From Streptomyces griseoruber (lineage in GTDB: Bacteria > Actinomycetota > Actinomycetes > Streptomycetales > Streptomycetaceae): a stretch of DNA of 64,000 nucleotides. Positions 18,723 through 27,334 of the stretch are shown piece by piece; positions within the stretch are counted from its first letter, which is position 1, and every line of letters begins with the position of its first letter. The DNA lies in the NCBI RefSeq assembly GCF_001514205.1, contig NZ_KQ948771.1, positions 186,001 through 250,000 of the forward strand, read 5' to 3'. Made by a program: the position numbers and the translations under genes. Under the pieces are notes generated by a model, which saw only the letters and a list, made by a program, of their open reading frames with translations, made no database searches and was not told where the DNA came from.

Positions 18723-19363
18723 CGCAAAGTCAGTCTCCCACCGATGCGCGCATTGAGCAGCGGTGAGAAACCCGATTTCAGTCCGCGCCGATCTTGCCGG
18801 AGCAGCGTTTTCTTCCCAGCGCCGTGCACATCGTCGCTGCTCATACCGGGTGTGAACGGCCTGCGGCCAATACGATCTCGCTTGATACCAAGTTGCCGGA
18901 CAGCGGAGCCTCCGGCCCACGTGAACGACAAGGCTTGTGCGCTTGTCGGCTCTGCCGGGGTCCGCTCTCCGCTTCCTATGCAACACACTGGCAGGTTGCA
19001 TTCCGCTGGCGGGCCGCGTGTAGGCGCGGCCCGCCAACGGTGGTGGTCAGCGTGCTGGTCGCCTGCAACTTGTTGGTCCCCACGATGATGTCCAGGTGGA
19101 ATCCGTCGGGGCTGGTCTGCTTCGTCGCGTGGACTCGGCCGGTCTCGAGCGTTTAACGATGTCGCGTTCGCGCCGCTGGACCGTTCCTGCGACTCGGTTC
19201 GCGCTCAGCGCGCCGATGGAACCGCGAGCCGGTGGGGCAACGGGGGGAACGGGACAAGGACCAGGAAGCGTCTCGCGAAGCCGACCGTGAGCCGACCCAG
19301 ACCCTGAACCGTAGGGGACGGCACTCAGCTCGTGATCCTCCGAGCCAGGAGTTCGAGGGGTGC
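18723..19363. other. 641-bp intergenic region with a strong hairpin
   Basis: No supported gene. A perfect 12-bp hairpin (19007-19018 with 19025-19036, loop TGTAGG) is present without a T-tract. The stretch 19037-19140 has a weak coding look on the minus strand but no start codon and in-frame stops, so it is at most a gene relic. Confidence 0.5.
19007..19036. terminator. 12-bp perfect hairpin
   Basis: TGGCGGGCCGCG pairs with CGCGGCCCGCCA around a 6-base loop. It probably ends transcription of the minus-strand SDR genes before it reaches the SpoIIE gene. Confidence 0.5.
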
Positions 19364-20167
19364 CTAGTGTTCCGGGCGCGGCTTGGCCTTGGTGGCGTGG
19401 CGGGCGGCTTTGTAGGTCTCGGGCAGGAAGCGGTGTTCGATGGCGGTGCGCTTGGTGGCGGTGTCGCCGCCGACGACCTCGGCACGCCCCTTCATCAGGG
19501 CGAGGAAGCCCTGGCGGGCGACTTCCTTTCGGCTGTTCTTCTTCATGCCGGGGCCGAAGGCGGTGTTGTTCATGCCGGCGCTGGCGTGGAAGTTGCTGTC
19601 GGTGGCTCCGGGCATGAGGCAGGTGACGGTGACGCCGTGTTCCTTGAGCTCCTCGCGCAGGCCGAGGGCGAACATGCGGGTGAAGGCGCGGGAGGGCCCG
19701 TACACGGTCTCGTAGGGGGTGGGCAGGGTCGCCGACAGCGATGAGGTGATCAGGATGCGTCCGCGGCCGTTGTCGGCCATGTGCCGGGCGACGTGCTTGG
19801 CCAGGTGGACGACGGAGGCCACGTTCAGCTGGATCAGGGAGAGTTCGTCGTCGAGGTCGGTGTCGAGGAAGGCGCCGCCGATGCTGCGGCCGGCGTTGAG
19901 GACCGCGGCGTCGAGCGGTCGGCCGGTCTTCTGCACCGCCCGCCACACCGTCTCGACGCCCTCGCTCTGGGAGAGGTCGGCGCGCACGGGTGTGACGTGG
20001 ACGCCGTGCCGTGCCAGGTCGGCTGCTGCCTGGTCGGTGTGCTCGCTGCGGCCGGTGGCGATCAGGTCGAAGCCGTTGATGGCGAACAGCTTCGCGAGTT
20101 CGTAGCCGATGCCCGCGGAGGCCCCGGTCACCAGGGCGAGTGGGCGGCGGGAGGAGGTGCTGCTCAT
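19364..20167 (-). CDS. Short-chain dehydrogenase/reductase (SDR) 1
   Basis: A 267-residue SDR. The cofactor motif TGASAGIG is near residue 15, the NAG motif (LNAGRS) near 92, and ITSSLSA carries the catalytic Ser. The active-site YxxxK reads Y-GPS-R, an Arg in place of the catalytic Lys, which is unusual and may lower or change activity. Its ATG overlaps the stop of SDR 2 (ATGA), so it is the third gene of an SDR operon. Substrate unknown. Confidence 0.88.
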   Translation of the reverse strand: MSSTSSRRPLALVTGASAGIGYELAKLFAINGFDLIATGRSEHTDQAAADLARHGVHVTPVRADLSQSEGVETVWRAVQKTGRPLDAAVLNAGRSIGGAFLDTDLDDELSLIQLNVASVVHLAKHVARHMADNGRGRILITSSLSATLPTPYETVYGPSRAFTRMFALGLREELKEHGVTVTCLMPGATDSNFHASAGMNNTAFGPGMKKNSRKEVARQGFLALMKGRAEVVGGDTATKRTAIEHRFLPETYKAARHATKAKPRPEH

Positions 20168-20982
20168 GAGAGGTGCTCCGTTTCCGTGTGCTGGTGGGCG
20201 TCCGGTGGCCGACCACCGTGGGGGAGTGTGGGGTCGCTACGGGCCTGGGGGTGGGTTACCAGTCCTGGCGGGGGGTGGATGACGATGTCGTTGACGGTGA
20301 CTTCGATGGGCTGGTCGAGGGCGTAGACGACGGCGTCGGCCACGCGGTCCTGGTGGATGGCACCCTCGCTGAGGTCGTGGGCGATCTGCTTGCCCTCGGC
20401 GTTGGAGACCTTGTCGGCCCAGCCGGTGTCGATGACACCGGGGCTGATCATGGAGACCTGGATGCCGTGGGTGATGCCGCGGATGAAGAACTTGGTGGCG
20501 CTGTAGACGCCGCTGGCGTCCCCGACACGGATACCGGCCACGGAGCTGAGGTTGAGGATGTGGCCGGACTGGCGGGCGATCATGCCGGGCAGCACGGCAC
20601 TGATGGCGTGCACGTAGCCGCGGAGGTTGGTGTCGAGCATATTGTCCCAGTCGTCGACGGCGCGGTCGGACCACTTGGAGAAGAGCATCAGGCCCGCGTT
20701 GTTGACCAGGTGCTCGACGGGGCCGTACTCAGTGGCGGCGAAATCCATCAGACCCTCGACGTCGTCGCGGCGGGTGACGTCGGTGACGCGAGTGGTCGCG
20801 GTGCCGCCCGCGTCGCGGATCTCGGTGACCAGTGTGTTGAGCTTGTCGGCGTTGCGGGCGGCGAGGACGACGCGGGCGCCCCGAGCGGCCAGAGCGCGGG
20901 CCGTGGCCGCGCCGATGCCGGAGGACGCGCCGGAGATGACCCTGACGCGGCCCTGAAGGTGGTTGGCGTGGCTGTCAGCCTG
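20164..20982 (-). pseudogene. Short-chain dehydrogenase/reductase (SDR) 2, decayed
   Basis: The SDR core is clear: GASSGIGAATARAL, NNAGLMLFS, NLSSVAG and YSATK. Three defects are visible. There is no usable start before the conserved LQGRVRVISG; restoring one T at 20981 (CCAGGCTGAC to CCATGGCTGAC) would create an ATG about 8 bases after AGAAGAGAG. Between YSATKFFIRG and HGIQVSMISPG only T remains where family members normally carry about ten helix residues. A run of six G (20270-20275, plus strand) shifts the C-terminus out of frame; with one fewer base it would end IHPRQDW at a stop at 20256. Sequencing error could explain the single-base changes but not the deletion. Confidence 0.7.
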
Positions 20983-21010
20983 GCGGCTCTCTTCTTCTGT
21001 GTTTCGGTAT

Positions 21011-21139
21011 TCAGGCGGTGCGTGCGCGGGTGTCGAAATCAAGGACCATCTGCAGGAAGCCCTCCGGGTTCTCCTCTTGAGGTGGCCGGCCGGTGAGGGG
21101 CCAGGCGACGCCGTCACCGGCCGGCCCTCCAGGCGGGAG
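21011..21139 (-). pseudogene. Orphan 42-codon coding remnant downstream of SDR 3
   Basis: Directly after the SDR 3 stop the same frame stays open for 42 codons, including GFLQMVLDFDTRARTA, and then stops. It has no start of its own and looks like the C-terminal tail of an unidentified enzyme. The terminator hairpin (21084-21126) lies inside it. It could be a relic of a gene deleted between SDR 3 and SDR 2, or chance. Confidence 0.35.
21084..21126 (-). terminator. 13-bp inverted repeat after SDR 3
   Basis: GGCCGGCCGGTGA (21084-21096) pairs perfectly with 21114-21126 around a 17-base loop, 14 bases past the SDR 3 stop. It may terminate or attenuate transcription between SDR 3 and SDR 2. Confidence 0.6.
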
Positions 21140-21994
21140 TCAGGCGGCGGGGGCGTCGAAGTCGGCCGACTTCGTCAGTGCCTCGTTCGCTCGGATCTCG
21201 GCGAGCATCGACTCCAACTGCTCGATCGCCATGCTGTACGCCGGGGCACCCAGCGGCAGGCGCTGGGGGTGGGCGTCGGCGGCGAGGGCGGTGATGATCG
21301 CCCGGGCGGCGGCGCGGGGGTCGCCTGGCTCCTTGCCGGTGTCCGCGCGGAACCCGGCACGCGCCGCGCCGACCGTGTCGGCGTAGTCGGCGATCTCCCG
21401 CCCCGGCAGCGTCTCGTTGGCGGACCGGCCTGCCCAGTCGGTGCGAAAGGGGCCGGGCTCCACGAGCAGCGTGGTGATGCCCAGCGGGGCGACCTCCTGG
21501 CGCAGGGCGTCGGTCAGGCCCTCGACGGCGAACTTGGTGGCGGCGTAGTAGCCGACGGCCGGGAAGGCGCGCAGTCCTCCGATGGAGGAGAAGTTCACGA
21601 TCGTTCCCGAGCGGCGCGCACGCATGCCAGGGAGGACGGCGCGGATGAGGTCGGACAGGCCGAAGACGTTGATGTCGAAGATCCGGCGGATCTCGTCGTC
21701 GGTTGCCTCCTCCACGGCGGCGAAGTAGCCGATGCCGGCGTTGTTGACCAGCACGTCGATGCCGCCGAAGTACTCTACGGCGGCCTCGACGGCCTCCCTC
21801 ACCTGGGCGGCGTCGGTGACGTCGAGGGGCAGGGCGAGCGCCTGGTCGTTGCCCTCGACAAGATCCTTGACCTGAGCGACGTTGCGGGCGGTGACGACCG
21901 CCTTGTGGCCGGCGGCGAGAACCTCTTGGGCCAGAGCGCGGCCGAAGCCGGTCGAGCAGCCGGTGATGAACCAGACCTTCTGCTGAGCAGTCAT
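21140..21994 (-). CDS. Short-chain dehydrogenase/reductase (SDR) 3
   Basis: A 284-residue classical SDR. The N-terminal motif ITGCSTGFGRALA, NNAGIGYF, NFSSIGG and the active-site Y-AAT-K are all intact. The sequence around GCSTGFGR and PGPFRTDWAGRS is typical of the Streptomyces oxidoreductases often paired with XRE regulators. The ATG at 21994 lies 9 bases after GAGGAG; a TTG three bases earlier is possible. First gene of the minus-strand SDR group, divergent from the XRE regulator. Confidence 0.9.
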   Translation of the reverse strand: MTAQQKVWFITGCSTGFGRALAQEVLAAGHKAVVTARNVAQVKDLVEGNDQALALPLDVTDAAQVREAVEAAVEYFGGIDVLVNNAGIGYFAAVEEATDDEIRRIFDINVFGLSDLIRAVLPGMRARRSGTIVNFSSIGGLRAFPAVGYYAATKFAVEGLTDALRQEVAPLGITTLLVEPGPFRTDWAGRSANETLPGREIADYADTVGAARAGFRADTGKEPGDPRAAARAIITALAADAHPQRLPLGAPAYSMAIEQLESMLAEIRANEALTKSADFDAPAA

Positions 21995-22277
21995 CAAGCG
22001 GATCTCCTCGGAACGGGCGCACCCCTCCTACGGCGATCACAACGGGGTGACGGCGACAGGGGTGCTGCGTACAGGGTGAAGCGGCGCCCGCTCCGCCTGT
22101 GCCTCGCACACGGCAGGCGGGCCGCGGACCTCTTGAAGGTCACTGCGATGGCCGCGCCACCATTCATGCACGCCGGGGAGCCGGGGCCAAGCCACCTGTG
22201 GGGGCCATTGCTGCCGGGGAAGAACCTTCCCCCCCACCCGGTGGATCGCCGCCGCGGGCCGGGGAAGACTGGTTCTC

Positions 22278-23189
22278 ATGGCGAACAATGCCGAGGAGAT
22301 CAAGAAATTTCTGCGCGCCCGGCGTGACGCGGTCCGTCCCTCCCAGGTCGGTCTGGCGAACTACCCGGGCCGGCGAGTACCTGGCCTGCGCCGCGAAGAG
22401 GTCGCGCAGCTCGCCGGCGTCAGCGTGGACTACTACACCCGGCTGGAACAAGGGCGGCTGACCAGTGCCTCGGAGGGCGTCATCCTCTCCATCGCCGAGG
22501 CCCTGAAGCTCACGCAAGCCGAGACCCAGTACCTGCGCGACCTGCTGCGCCCCCAGCCCCGCCGCAGCGTCGAGCCGGCGCTGCCCCAGCAGGTGCGGCC
22601 CGCTCTGCTGCGCATGCTGACCGGGCTGCACGACCAGCCCGCCTTCGTCCTCGGCCGCCGCAACGAGGTCCTGGCCTCCAACGACCTTCTCGACGCCTTG
22701 TTCACCCCGTTCAACCATCGCCCGCCCGGCGAGCGCAACCTGCTGCGCTGGATGCTCCTCGACCCTGCCGCCCGCTCCCTCTACCTCGACTGGGCTCAGG
22801 TCACCTCCGAAGTCGTCGGCGTGCTGCGCGCCGAGGCCGGCCGCAACCCGAACGACCCGCGGATCGCCGAATTCGTCGCCGAACTTCGCTCGGTGTCCCC
22901 CGAGTTCCGCACCTGGTGGGCCGAGCGGACCGTGGTCGAACGCACCTGGGGCAGCAAACGGTTCAACCATCCCGTCGTCGGGCGCCTCGACATCACCTAC
23001 GAAGCCCTCTCCCTGCCCGGCGACCCTGACCAGATCCTCTTCGTCTACGCCGGCAAGACCGACGACGACCTCGAGAAACTGCGCATCCTTGCCAGCTGGT
23101 ACGCCCAGTCCACCCCCCGCCCCGCCTCCGCAGGCAAGGACACTTCCCAGCCGGACGGGGTGGGCGAACAAGATTCTCGCCACGCGTAG
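22278..23189 (+). CDS. XRE-family regulator with MmyB-like ligand-binding domain
   Basis: A 303-residue regulator. The HTH lies at about residues 30-70 (RREEVAQLAGVSVDYYTRLEQGR). A C-terminal MmyB-like ligand-binding domain spans about 105-280 (VLASNDLLDALF, NLLRWMLLDP, EFRTWWAE, DITYEALSLPG). These proteins commonly sit divergent from an SDR oxidoreductase and repress it; here SDR 3 is the neighbour across 283 bp, so autoregulation and SDR control are likely. Confidence 0.92.
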   Translation: MANNAEEIKKFLRARRDAVRPSQVGLANYPGRRVPGLRREEVAQLAGVSVDYYTRLEQGRLTSASEGVILSIAEALKLTQAETQYLRDLLRPQPRRSVEPALPQQVRPALLRMLTGLHDQPAFVLGRRNEVLASNDLLDALFTPFNHRPPGERNLLRWMLLDPAARSLYLDWAQVTSEVVGVLRAEAGRNPNDPRIAEFVAELRSVSPEFRTWWAERTVVERTWGSKRFNHPVVGRLDITYEALSLPGDPDQILFVYAGKTDDDLEKLRILASWYAQSTPRPASAGKDTSQPDGVGEQDSRHA

Positions 23190-23620
23190 ACCCGGCCGGG
23201 CGCCCCGCCGCCGGCTCCCCCCCAGGAGCCGGCTCGGCGCCTCCACCCCCGCATGTCGACCGGGTCGTGAAAGAACGGGTCCTTGGCCACGACGTCGCTC
23301 CAGGGGTCGGCGTGAGCCTGCTCTGACGCCCGGTCGGTGCGGGCTGTCCCCCCTGCGCCGGGGCGCAGCAATCCCCTACGGGTGAAGTACTCGTGTGCCA
23401 GGTGCGGGGGATTCGTCGCCGCGATGAAGGGATGGGCGTACGGCCCTCGGTGCCGAAGGCGGCATCGTCGCCCGTCGTGCTCCCGGCCGCGAGCACACCC
23501 CCGCAACGTCTCGAAGTAGCTGGTGGCCGCCCGGCACGGTATCAAAAGTCGGCCCATGGGGAGGGCATCGGCCGCGCCGAGCGGTCTCGGTACTCCGTCA
23601 GGCTGGGCTAGGCCGAAACC
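23190..23620. other. 431-bp intergenic region
   Basis: No supported gene. A minus-strand frame contains protein-like fragments (PFIAATNPPHLAHEYFTR, and DPWSDVVAKDPFFHDP) separated by low-quality sequence. It may be a decayed gene, but no family could be recognised. Confidence 0.4.
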
Positions 23621-24469
23621 TCAGCGTCCGACGACGTCGGCGTAGCCGTGCCCGGTGATCTCGTGCCCCTCGAACGTGCCGGTCACGTAACACACGTGGG
23701 ACTTGGCGCCTTGTGTGCCGTCGAGCCTGCGGGGGGTGATCTCCAGTCGGGTGTCGAGGCCGGGAATCGACAGGATCCAGTTCTCGTCGCGGTCGGTTCG
23801 CCGAGCGGACGTGATCAGGTGTGAGCCGTCCTCACGCAGCGCCGTGAGCCAGGATGTGCCGTCTCCCTCGGTGTCCCAGACGCTGAGGTAGCGGCCCCGT
23901 CCGAGGTCGAGTCCGAGCCACAGGAAGCGCAGTGGTCTGCTGACCTCGCCAAGCCACTGACGGTCGCACCACGTATGCCCGGTGACCCGATGCGTGACCC
24001 CTTCGATGGTGATGGTTCCTGAGGCGATCAGGCCGGGCAGGGCGAACTGCCCGGTCGTCCCGCCGAAGAAGGGGAACACGCCACTGCCGCCGCTGAAGAG
24101 CACCGGATCTTCCCGTCGGAGCGCCAGCCGGATCGACGCGGAGTCCGTCGCGCCTGAGATCTCGAGTTCGTCCAGGTCTCCGCTCAGGCTCAGGATCGAT
24201 GTCTGTACGTCGAGCTGGTCCGTGGACAATTTCACGTCGTGGAGGGGCTCGACGGTGTGCTTGTCGCCGGCGTGCCCGTCCGCTTCCCGCAGCAGCGCGA
24301 CCGTGCCGTGACAGGCTCCGTCCGTGTCCATCGCGTGGATCTTCGCCCAGAAGATGTTCCCGTCGTCGTCGCGCAGCCTGGAGGCGAACCACCAGGAGTC
24401 GTTCTTGCCGGGAGCGGTCGCGGCGAGGTCGTCGGCGGCGCTGATCAGGGTGGGGTGGAGCGAGGTCAT
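23621..24469 (-). CDS. AttH/CrtC-type lipocalin-like protein
   Basis: A 282-residue, beta-rich protein. It has the hallmark layout of the AttH / hydroxyneurosporene-synthase-like family: an early DSWWFASRLRDDDGN, a central SGTITIEGVTHRVTGHTWCDRQWG-like block (here DRQWLGEVS) and LFLWLGLDLG-like strands. No signal peptide is visible. The ATG overlaps the stop of the preceding SnoaL-like gene, so it is the last gene of the flavin-monooxygenase operon. It may bind or hydrate a hydrophobic product. A broken relative is at 51500-52440. Confidence 0.8.
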   Translation of the reverse strand: MTSLHPTLISAADDLAATAPGKNDSWWFASRLRDDDGNIFWAKIHAMDTDGACHGTVALLREADGHAGDKHTVEPLHDVKLSTDQLDVQTSILSLSGDLDELEISGATDSASIRLALRREDPVLFSGGSGVFPFFGGTTGQFALPGLIASGTITIEGVTHRVTGHTWCDRQWLGEVSRPLRFLWLGLDLGRGRYLSVWDTEGDGTSWLTALREDGSHLITSARRTDRDENWILSIPGLDTRLEITPRRLDGTQGAKSHVCYVTGTFEGHEITGHGYADVVGR

Positions 24470-24849
24470 CCTGCCTCCTGTGTCTCGGGACCGAGGACCC
24501 GCAGGTTCGTGATCAACCCGCTGTCGTCGACGGTCACGTGCTCGGTGCCGCCCTGGGAAGCGAGTTGGCCGTCAAGCATGCGCCACGCCGCTATGAAGCG
24601 GACCTCGAGCGTTCGTTCGTCGAGCGCCGTGGTGGTCCACACGTGCTTGCAGTCGGCCATGTCGGAGTAGAAGCGTCGGTAGAACTCGGTGATGTCGGCC
24701 AGACCGGTCACCGGTGGGACGTCGCCGAACTGCACGATGGCGCCAGGCGCGAAAACCGATCCGAGCTCCTGCAGTGCCTGCGGTTCGTGCACGGCACGGT
24801 CCACGAGCGTGATGTAGCGGTCGACCACCGTAGCGGTTGTCTGAGTCAT
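24466..24849 (-). CDS. SnoaL-like / NTF2-fold protein
   Basis: A 127-residue alpha+beta-barrel protein: an N-terminal helix (VVDRYITLVDRAVHEPQAL), then FAPGAIVQFGDVPPVTGLADITEFYRR and three long strands. This pattern is typical of polyketide-cyclase-like or limonene-epoxide-hydrolase-like NTF2 proteins. It lies between the flavin monooxygenase and AttH-like genes and overlaps the latter by ATGA. An isomerase or epoxide-opening role after the monooxygenase is plausible but unproven. Confidence 0.85.
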   Translation of the reverse strand: MTQTTATVVDRYITLVDRAVHEPQALQELGSVFAPGAIVQFGDVPPVTGLADITEFYRRFYSDMADCKHVWTTTALDERTLEVRFIAAWRMLDGQLASQGGTEHVTVDDSGLITNLRVLGPETQEAG

Positions 24850-24875
24850 CGCATGTCCTCGTTCTTGTGTGGGTG

Positions 24876-26048
24876 TCAGCCCATCAGGGCTTTGCCGAGC
24901 CTGGCGCCGACCGGGGTGGAGACGGCGCGGATCAGGGTGCTGCGCGCGAGGCGGCCGAAGCGGTTGGCAGGCATGAAGAAGTGCCGCATCAGCAGCGCTT
25001 CCTTCTGATAGCGGGTGACGAACGGCCGCAGTTGCTGTTCCCAGCTGCCCAGAGCGGTGGGCAGGTCGCCGTGTTCGGTCAGCAGGCGGGCCAGCAGTTC
25101 GGCGCCCGCGATGCCCATGCCGGAACCCTGGCCGGAGTGGAGGGTCATGCACCAGGCGGAGTCGCCGAGCAGGACCACCCGGCCCTGGCTCCAGCGGTTC
25201 AGGTGGATCTGGCTCACCTGGTCGAACAGGACGGACTCGGAGCGGTCCATCGCCTCCAGCATGACGGGCACGAGGTCGCCGCCGAAGCCAGCGAAGGCCT
25301 GGCGCAGGGCGACCGAGGGCTTCTTGCGGATCTCGGCGGAGGGCCAGTCCGTGCGGTAGAGCAGGAAGGCGACCGGGGGGTGGTCGCGGTAGCTGTTGAT
25401 CCAGGCGGAGCGCCCTGGGGCGGTGGCGACCGCGCAGTCGCCATCGCGCATGCCGGGCAGCGGGCCGTCCATGACGCAGGCGGCCACGACGTGGTCGAAG
25501 TCCTTGCGGTAGAGGTCCTCGGGGCCGAAGGCCAGGGAGCGGACCGTGGAGTGGATACCGTCGGCGCCGATGAGCAGGTCCGCGCTCTCCACGGACCCGT
25601 CGGTGAGGGTCACGGTCACCTGGTCGCGGTCCTGGGTGATGGCCGCAGGCCCCGTGCCGTAACGGATCTCCACCAGGTCCTGCACAGCCTCGTACAACAC
25701 GCGCTCCAGATCGCTGCGCAGCAGCATCCGCAGCGGGGTGCCGTTGGCCTGTTCGGGAAAGGTCAGGCCAGGGGTGAGACGGCCGCGGGAATCGACTTCG
25801 AACATGCGCCCTTCGGGGTCGCGGCGGTCCGGGAGCGAGTCCAGAATGCCCAGGCGTTCAGCGGCGGTGTAGCCCGGGCCGTTGAAGCGGACGAAGTAGC
25901 CGCCGGTGCGGCGTTCGGGGGCCCGCTCGATGATGAGGGGCTTCCAGCCGGCCCGGTGCAGGCTCAGAGCCGAGGCCAGGCCGGAGATGCCGGATCCGAT
26001 GACAAGGGCACGGCGGGCGCCCTGTGGGGGGAGTGACGAAGAGGTCAT
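24876..26048 (-). CDS. FAD-dependent monooxygenase (class A, PHBH fold)
   Basis: A 390-residue flavoprotein. The dinucleotide motif VIGSGISGLASALSLHRAG is at the N-terminus, the DG motif LLIGADGIHSTVR near residue 155 and the GD motif VVLLGDSAWCMT near 280. It should hydroxylate or epoxidise a substrate using NAD(P)H and O2. The ATG at 26048 removes four unneeded residues from the next upstream start. It faces the TetR gene across a perfect operator (26074-26108) and leads a three-gene operon. Confidence 0.9.
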   Translation of the reverse strand: MTSSSLPPQGARRALVIGSGISGLASALSLHRAGWKPLIIERAPERRTGGYFVRFNGPGYTAAERLGILDSLPDRRDPEGRMFEVDSRGRLTPGLTFPEQANGTPLRMLLRSDLERVLYEAVQDLVEIRYGTGPAAITQDRDQVTVTLTDGSVESADLLIGADGIHSTVRSLAFGPEDLYRKDFDHVVAACVMDGPLPGMRDGDCAVATAPGRSAWINSYRDHPPVAFLLYRTDWPSAEIRKKPSVALRQAFAGFGGDLVPVMLEAMDRSESVLFDQVSQIHLNRWSQGRVVLLGDSAWCMTLHSGQGSGMGIAGAELLARLLTEHGDLPTALGSWEQQLRPFVTRYQKEALLMRHFFMPANRFGRLARSTLIRAVSTPVGARLGKALMG

Positions 26049-26073
26049 GCCTCCGACCATACTCTTGATCGAT

Positions 26074-26108
26074 ACTGGATGACCAGATTCGAAATTTGGT
26101 CATCCAGT
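26074..26108. promoter_or_regulatory. TetR operator, perfect 12-bp inverted repeat
   Basis: ACTGGATGACCA and TGGTCATCCAGT flank an 11-base AT-rich spacer (gattcgaaatt) midway between the divergent flavin monooxygenase and tetR starts. The size and position are typical of a TetR-family operator controlling both genes. Confidence 0.75.
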
Positions 26109-26131
26109 GAAGAGGGTGGGATGCTGCGCTC

Positions 26132-26836
26132 ATGACCTTGGATCGCTCGGCCGCCGTCCCGCAGGCCGACCACGAACGCGCCGAGCGCATCCTGGCCGCC
26201 GCGCGCGAACTGCTGCTGGCCTGGGGCTACAAGCGGGTCACCGTGGATGAGATCGCCCGCCGAGCCCGTATCGGGAAAGGCACCGTCTACCTTCACTGGA
26301 AGACGAAACAGCTCCTGTTCGCCGAACTGCTGCGGCGTGAACTCCACAAGGCGCTCGGCGTCTTCGCCGCCGGAATCAGAGAAGACCCCGCTGCGGCCCT
26401 GCCCAGCCAGGTGGTCCGGCAGGTGTTCCTGCAGCAGACCCGCGACCCCGTCACCCGGGCCATTCATGCCGGCGACAGCGAGATCCTCGGCGTGCTCGCC
26501 ATCACCCCGGCGGGCCGTCCCGTCATCCAGGAACTTGGCTTCCACATCCTGCTCGCCCGACTCGTCGAGGTGTGGCGCGCACACGGGCTCGTGGCCGTCA
26601 CGGCACCGGCGGCCGACCAGGTCTATACGATCGACGCGGTGCTGACCGGATTCATCACGGGAGGCATCGCGGTCCCGGCCGAAGACTTCCGCCCGGACCG
26701 CCGGGCGGACCTGCTCGCCCACACGATCAAGGCAGCCCTGGAAACCTCCGCCACGCCGGACGAGGCCGCCCTCCGCGCGGCCGCCCACGACGTGCTCGAC
26801 GCCCTGGACGCCGCCCAGGGTGCGCTTGTTACCTGA
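26132..26836 (+). CDS. TetR-family regulator
   Basis: A 234-residue regulator. The HTH is at about residues 20-65 (ERILAAARELLLAWGYKRVTVDEIARRARIGKGTVYLHW), followed by a long helical ligand domain. It is divergent from the monooxygenase operon, with the 12-bp inverted repeat between them, so it probably represses that operon and itself until a ligand binds. Confidence 0.92.
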   Translation: MTLDRSAAVPQADHERAERILAAARELLLAWGYKRVTVDEIARRARIGKGTVYLHWKTKQLLFAELLRRELHKALGVFAAGIREDPAAALPSQVVRQVFLQQTRDPVTRAIHAGDSEILGVLAITPAGRPVIQELGFHILLARLVEVWRAHGLVAVTAPAADQVYTIDAVLTGFITGGIAVPAEDFRPDRRADLLAHTIKAALETSATPDEAALRAAAHDVLDALDAAQGALVT

Positions 26837-27334
26837 CGACGGCTCTCCGCGCAGGCCACGGCTCCTCTCGCCCTGGCGAACTGGAGCGTCGCCATGCCGC
26901 AGCTGTGGCGCATGGTGCTCGGCCCCGATATTGGCATGGACCGGCTCCGTCAAGAATTCGCTCGTGCGGCGGCCGCGCTTGCCTCGGAGGGCTTGCGCGG
27001 CGGTGCCTGATGTGCGGGTGACCGGACACCGGGCTGTGTGCCCTTGGCCGGAGTCATCACCATCCGCGTGAGCGGCTCCATCAGTCGCAGCGGATCATGC
27101 GTGCCGGTGCACCGGGTTGCCCGCTGTCTTCGAACCCCAGGTGCGGAAGGCCTTCAGATCGTCCAGCTCCAGGCTGAAGCCCTTGGTGCTGGGCGTTCAT
27201 TGAACGAACAAGCCGCAGTCGTCGGCAGCCTCGAAGCACAAGAATCCGAGGGCGAGGGCCTTGCGGCACCGAGCGCTCCATGGGGCCGTGGCCGCTCTGG
27301 CTGTGTTCGAACGCCGACCGAGGAGACATGAGTC
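26837..27334. other. 498-bp intergenic region with an IclR-type site
   Basis: No gene seen. It contains the palindrome GTTCATTGAAC within 27194-27206, 129 bp upstream of the SDR gene, probably part of that gene's promoter. Confidence 0.5.
27194..27206. promoter_or_regulatory. Putative IclR operator (site 1)
   Basis: CGTTCATTGAACG contains a perfect 5-1-5 inverted repeat and matches four other sites (29402, 32788, 35244, 42864). It lies upstream of the SDR gene at 27335. Confidence 0.5.

Noticed and set aside
24837..26036. 399-codon plus-strand frame
   Set aside because: Antisense to the FAD monooxygenase, which has all three flavin motifs.
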